In this document: positions 29,738 through 30,268 of the stretch, piece after piece
How positions within the stretch are numbered: the stretch's first letter is position 1
How the letters are laid out: every line of letters begins with the position of its first letter
From: Balamuthia mandrillaris
Lineage: Eukaryota > Discosea > Longamoebia > Balamuthiidae
DNA: 30,268 nt
Reading direction: 5' to 3'
Assembly: GCA_031835245.1 (NCBI GenBank)
Contig: JAVKOQ010000524.1
Span: 1-30,268, forward strand
Notes under the pieces: generated by a model
The model's input: the letters and a program-made list of their open reading frames with translations, nothing else
Databases searched by the model: none
Told to the model about the DNA's origin: nothing
Program-made: the position numbers and the translations under genes

Positions 29738-30268
29738 ATGGAGATGACGACCGTCACCGTTGACTCCGAACATCTTGGCCTGGCAACCAAGATGGTACGT
29801 TTGTCTCTGGAGGGAGTTGACAACTCTTCGCTTCAGACTTGCCCAAGTTAGATGAAACAGAGCAAACAACTCACACACATTACCACACCACTACACTTGG
29901 CGGTTTTTCCTCGTTGCATTGGCTCCTTTACTTTGACCATCTTTATCCTTTTTTCTTGGTTGCATTGGCTTAACTGCTTTGCCTCCAATCCCTCTCTCCC
30001 TCTCTCCCTCTCCCTCTCTCTCCCTCCCTCCCCTCTCTTTGTCACTTTAAATGCTTGCCTCCTCTTTATTTTTTTTAGCAGGACGGCCATTATGACCAAT
30101 ACAGCACTAGCCGGCTCTCAATCAAAGAGCTTAAAAATCGCGAAAAGGACATGGATGAACTCCATGCTGCCCAGAAGTCCACTGCCGAGTTTCAAAAGCG
30201 ACGAAAGGGCCTAAAGCAAACCATCAAAAGGCGAGAGAGAACGCTTGCAAAGCAAGGTAGTTTCTTTT
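29738..30268 (+). CDS. Start of an unrecognised coiled-coil protein gene (partial)
   Basis: Exon 1, 29738-29794, reads MEMTTVTVDSEHLGLATKM and ends at a strong GTACGT donor. The intron contains TCTCCC repeats and ends in TTTTTTAG; exon 2 runs from 30079 (or 30082, using CAG three bases later) to 30256, followed by GTAGTT. Exon 2 reads DGHYDQYSTSRLSIKELKNR, then a highly charged helix (EKDMDELHAAQKSTAEFQKR and further Lys/Arg-rich sequence). Strong splice signals and an open frame in phase 0 support a real gene. The family is not recognised; the helix suggests a coiled-coil protein. The rest lies beyond the window. Confidence 0.6.

Overview
The window is nuclear DNA from a unicellular eukaryote with compact, intron-rich genes. 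Introns are mostly 65-300 bases, start with GT, end with AG, and often contain long CT dinucleotide runs. The gene set (a Rac-like GTPase, a DH-PH-FYVE Rho exchange factor, a BAR-PH-ArfGAP-ankyrin protein, a PKA catalytic subunit, a stefin, and the Csm1 and Mis12 kinetochore proteins) fits an amoebozoan. A discosean such as Acanthamoeba or Balamuthia is my best guess, but that is inference. I saw no prokaryotic, viral or complete transposon genes. Exon models were built by hand from reading-frame continuity, splice sites and family similarity; every multi-exon model given below keeps one open frame except the F-box/YEATS gene.

Layout. 1-1394 (-): 5' part of a secretory protein-disulfide-isomerase-like gene with an odd CxxxC site. 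1939-3598 (+): PKA catalytic subunit. 4518-6204 (+): Rho/Rac GTPase carrying a FYVE-like zinc finger and a long charged tail. 6205-7994: about 1.8 kb of low-complexity DNA with no gene I can support. 7995-9083 (+): UTP23 ribosome-processing factor. 9241-11464 (+): F-box plus YEATS protein with a one-base frame break. 12006-13780 (+): Pelota. 13956-15142 (-): MIS12. 15581-17283 (+): Csm1/Pcs1 monopolin-like protein. 17435-22827 (-): 15-exon ACAP-like ArfGAP. 23589-26432 (+): DH-PH-FYVE RhoGEF. 26669-27061 (-): stefin. 27062-29737: mostly unassigned, with one weak exon candidate. 29738-end (+): start of an unrecognised coiled-coil gene.

Themes. Three genes (Rho-FYVE GTPase, RhoGEF-FYVE, BAR-PH-ArfGAP) belong to phosphoinositide-linked membrane and actin control; the two FYVE fingers share an intron at the same residue and phase. 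MIS12 and Csm1 are divergently transcribed from one 438-base spacer and both belong to the kinetochore. Pelota and UTP23 serve ribosome rescue and ribosome assembly. Three divergent gene pairs (PDI/PKA, MIS12/CSM1, ArfGAP/RhoGEF) and three tight convergent pairs (Pelota/MIS12, CSM1/ArfGAP, RhoGEF/stefin) suggest shared promoters and close 3' ends.

The most unusual items are the Rho GTPase-FYVE fusion, the F-box-YEATS fusion, the CxxxC disulfide-isomerase site and the sense-strand bias of intronic CT repeats.
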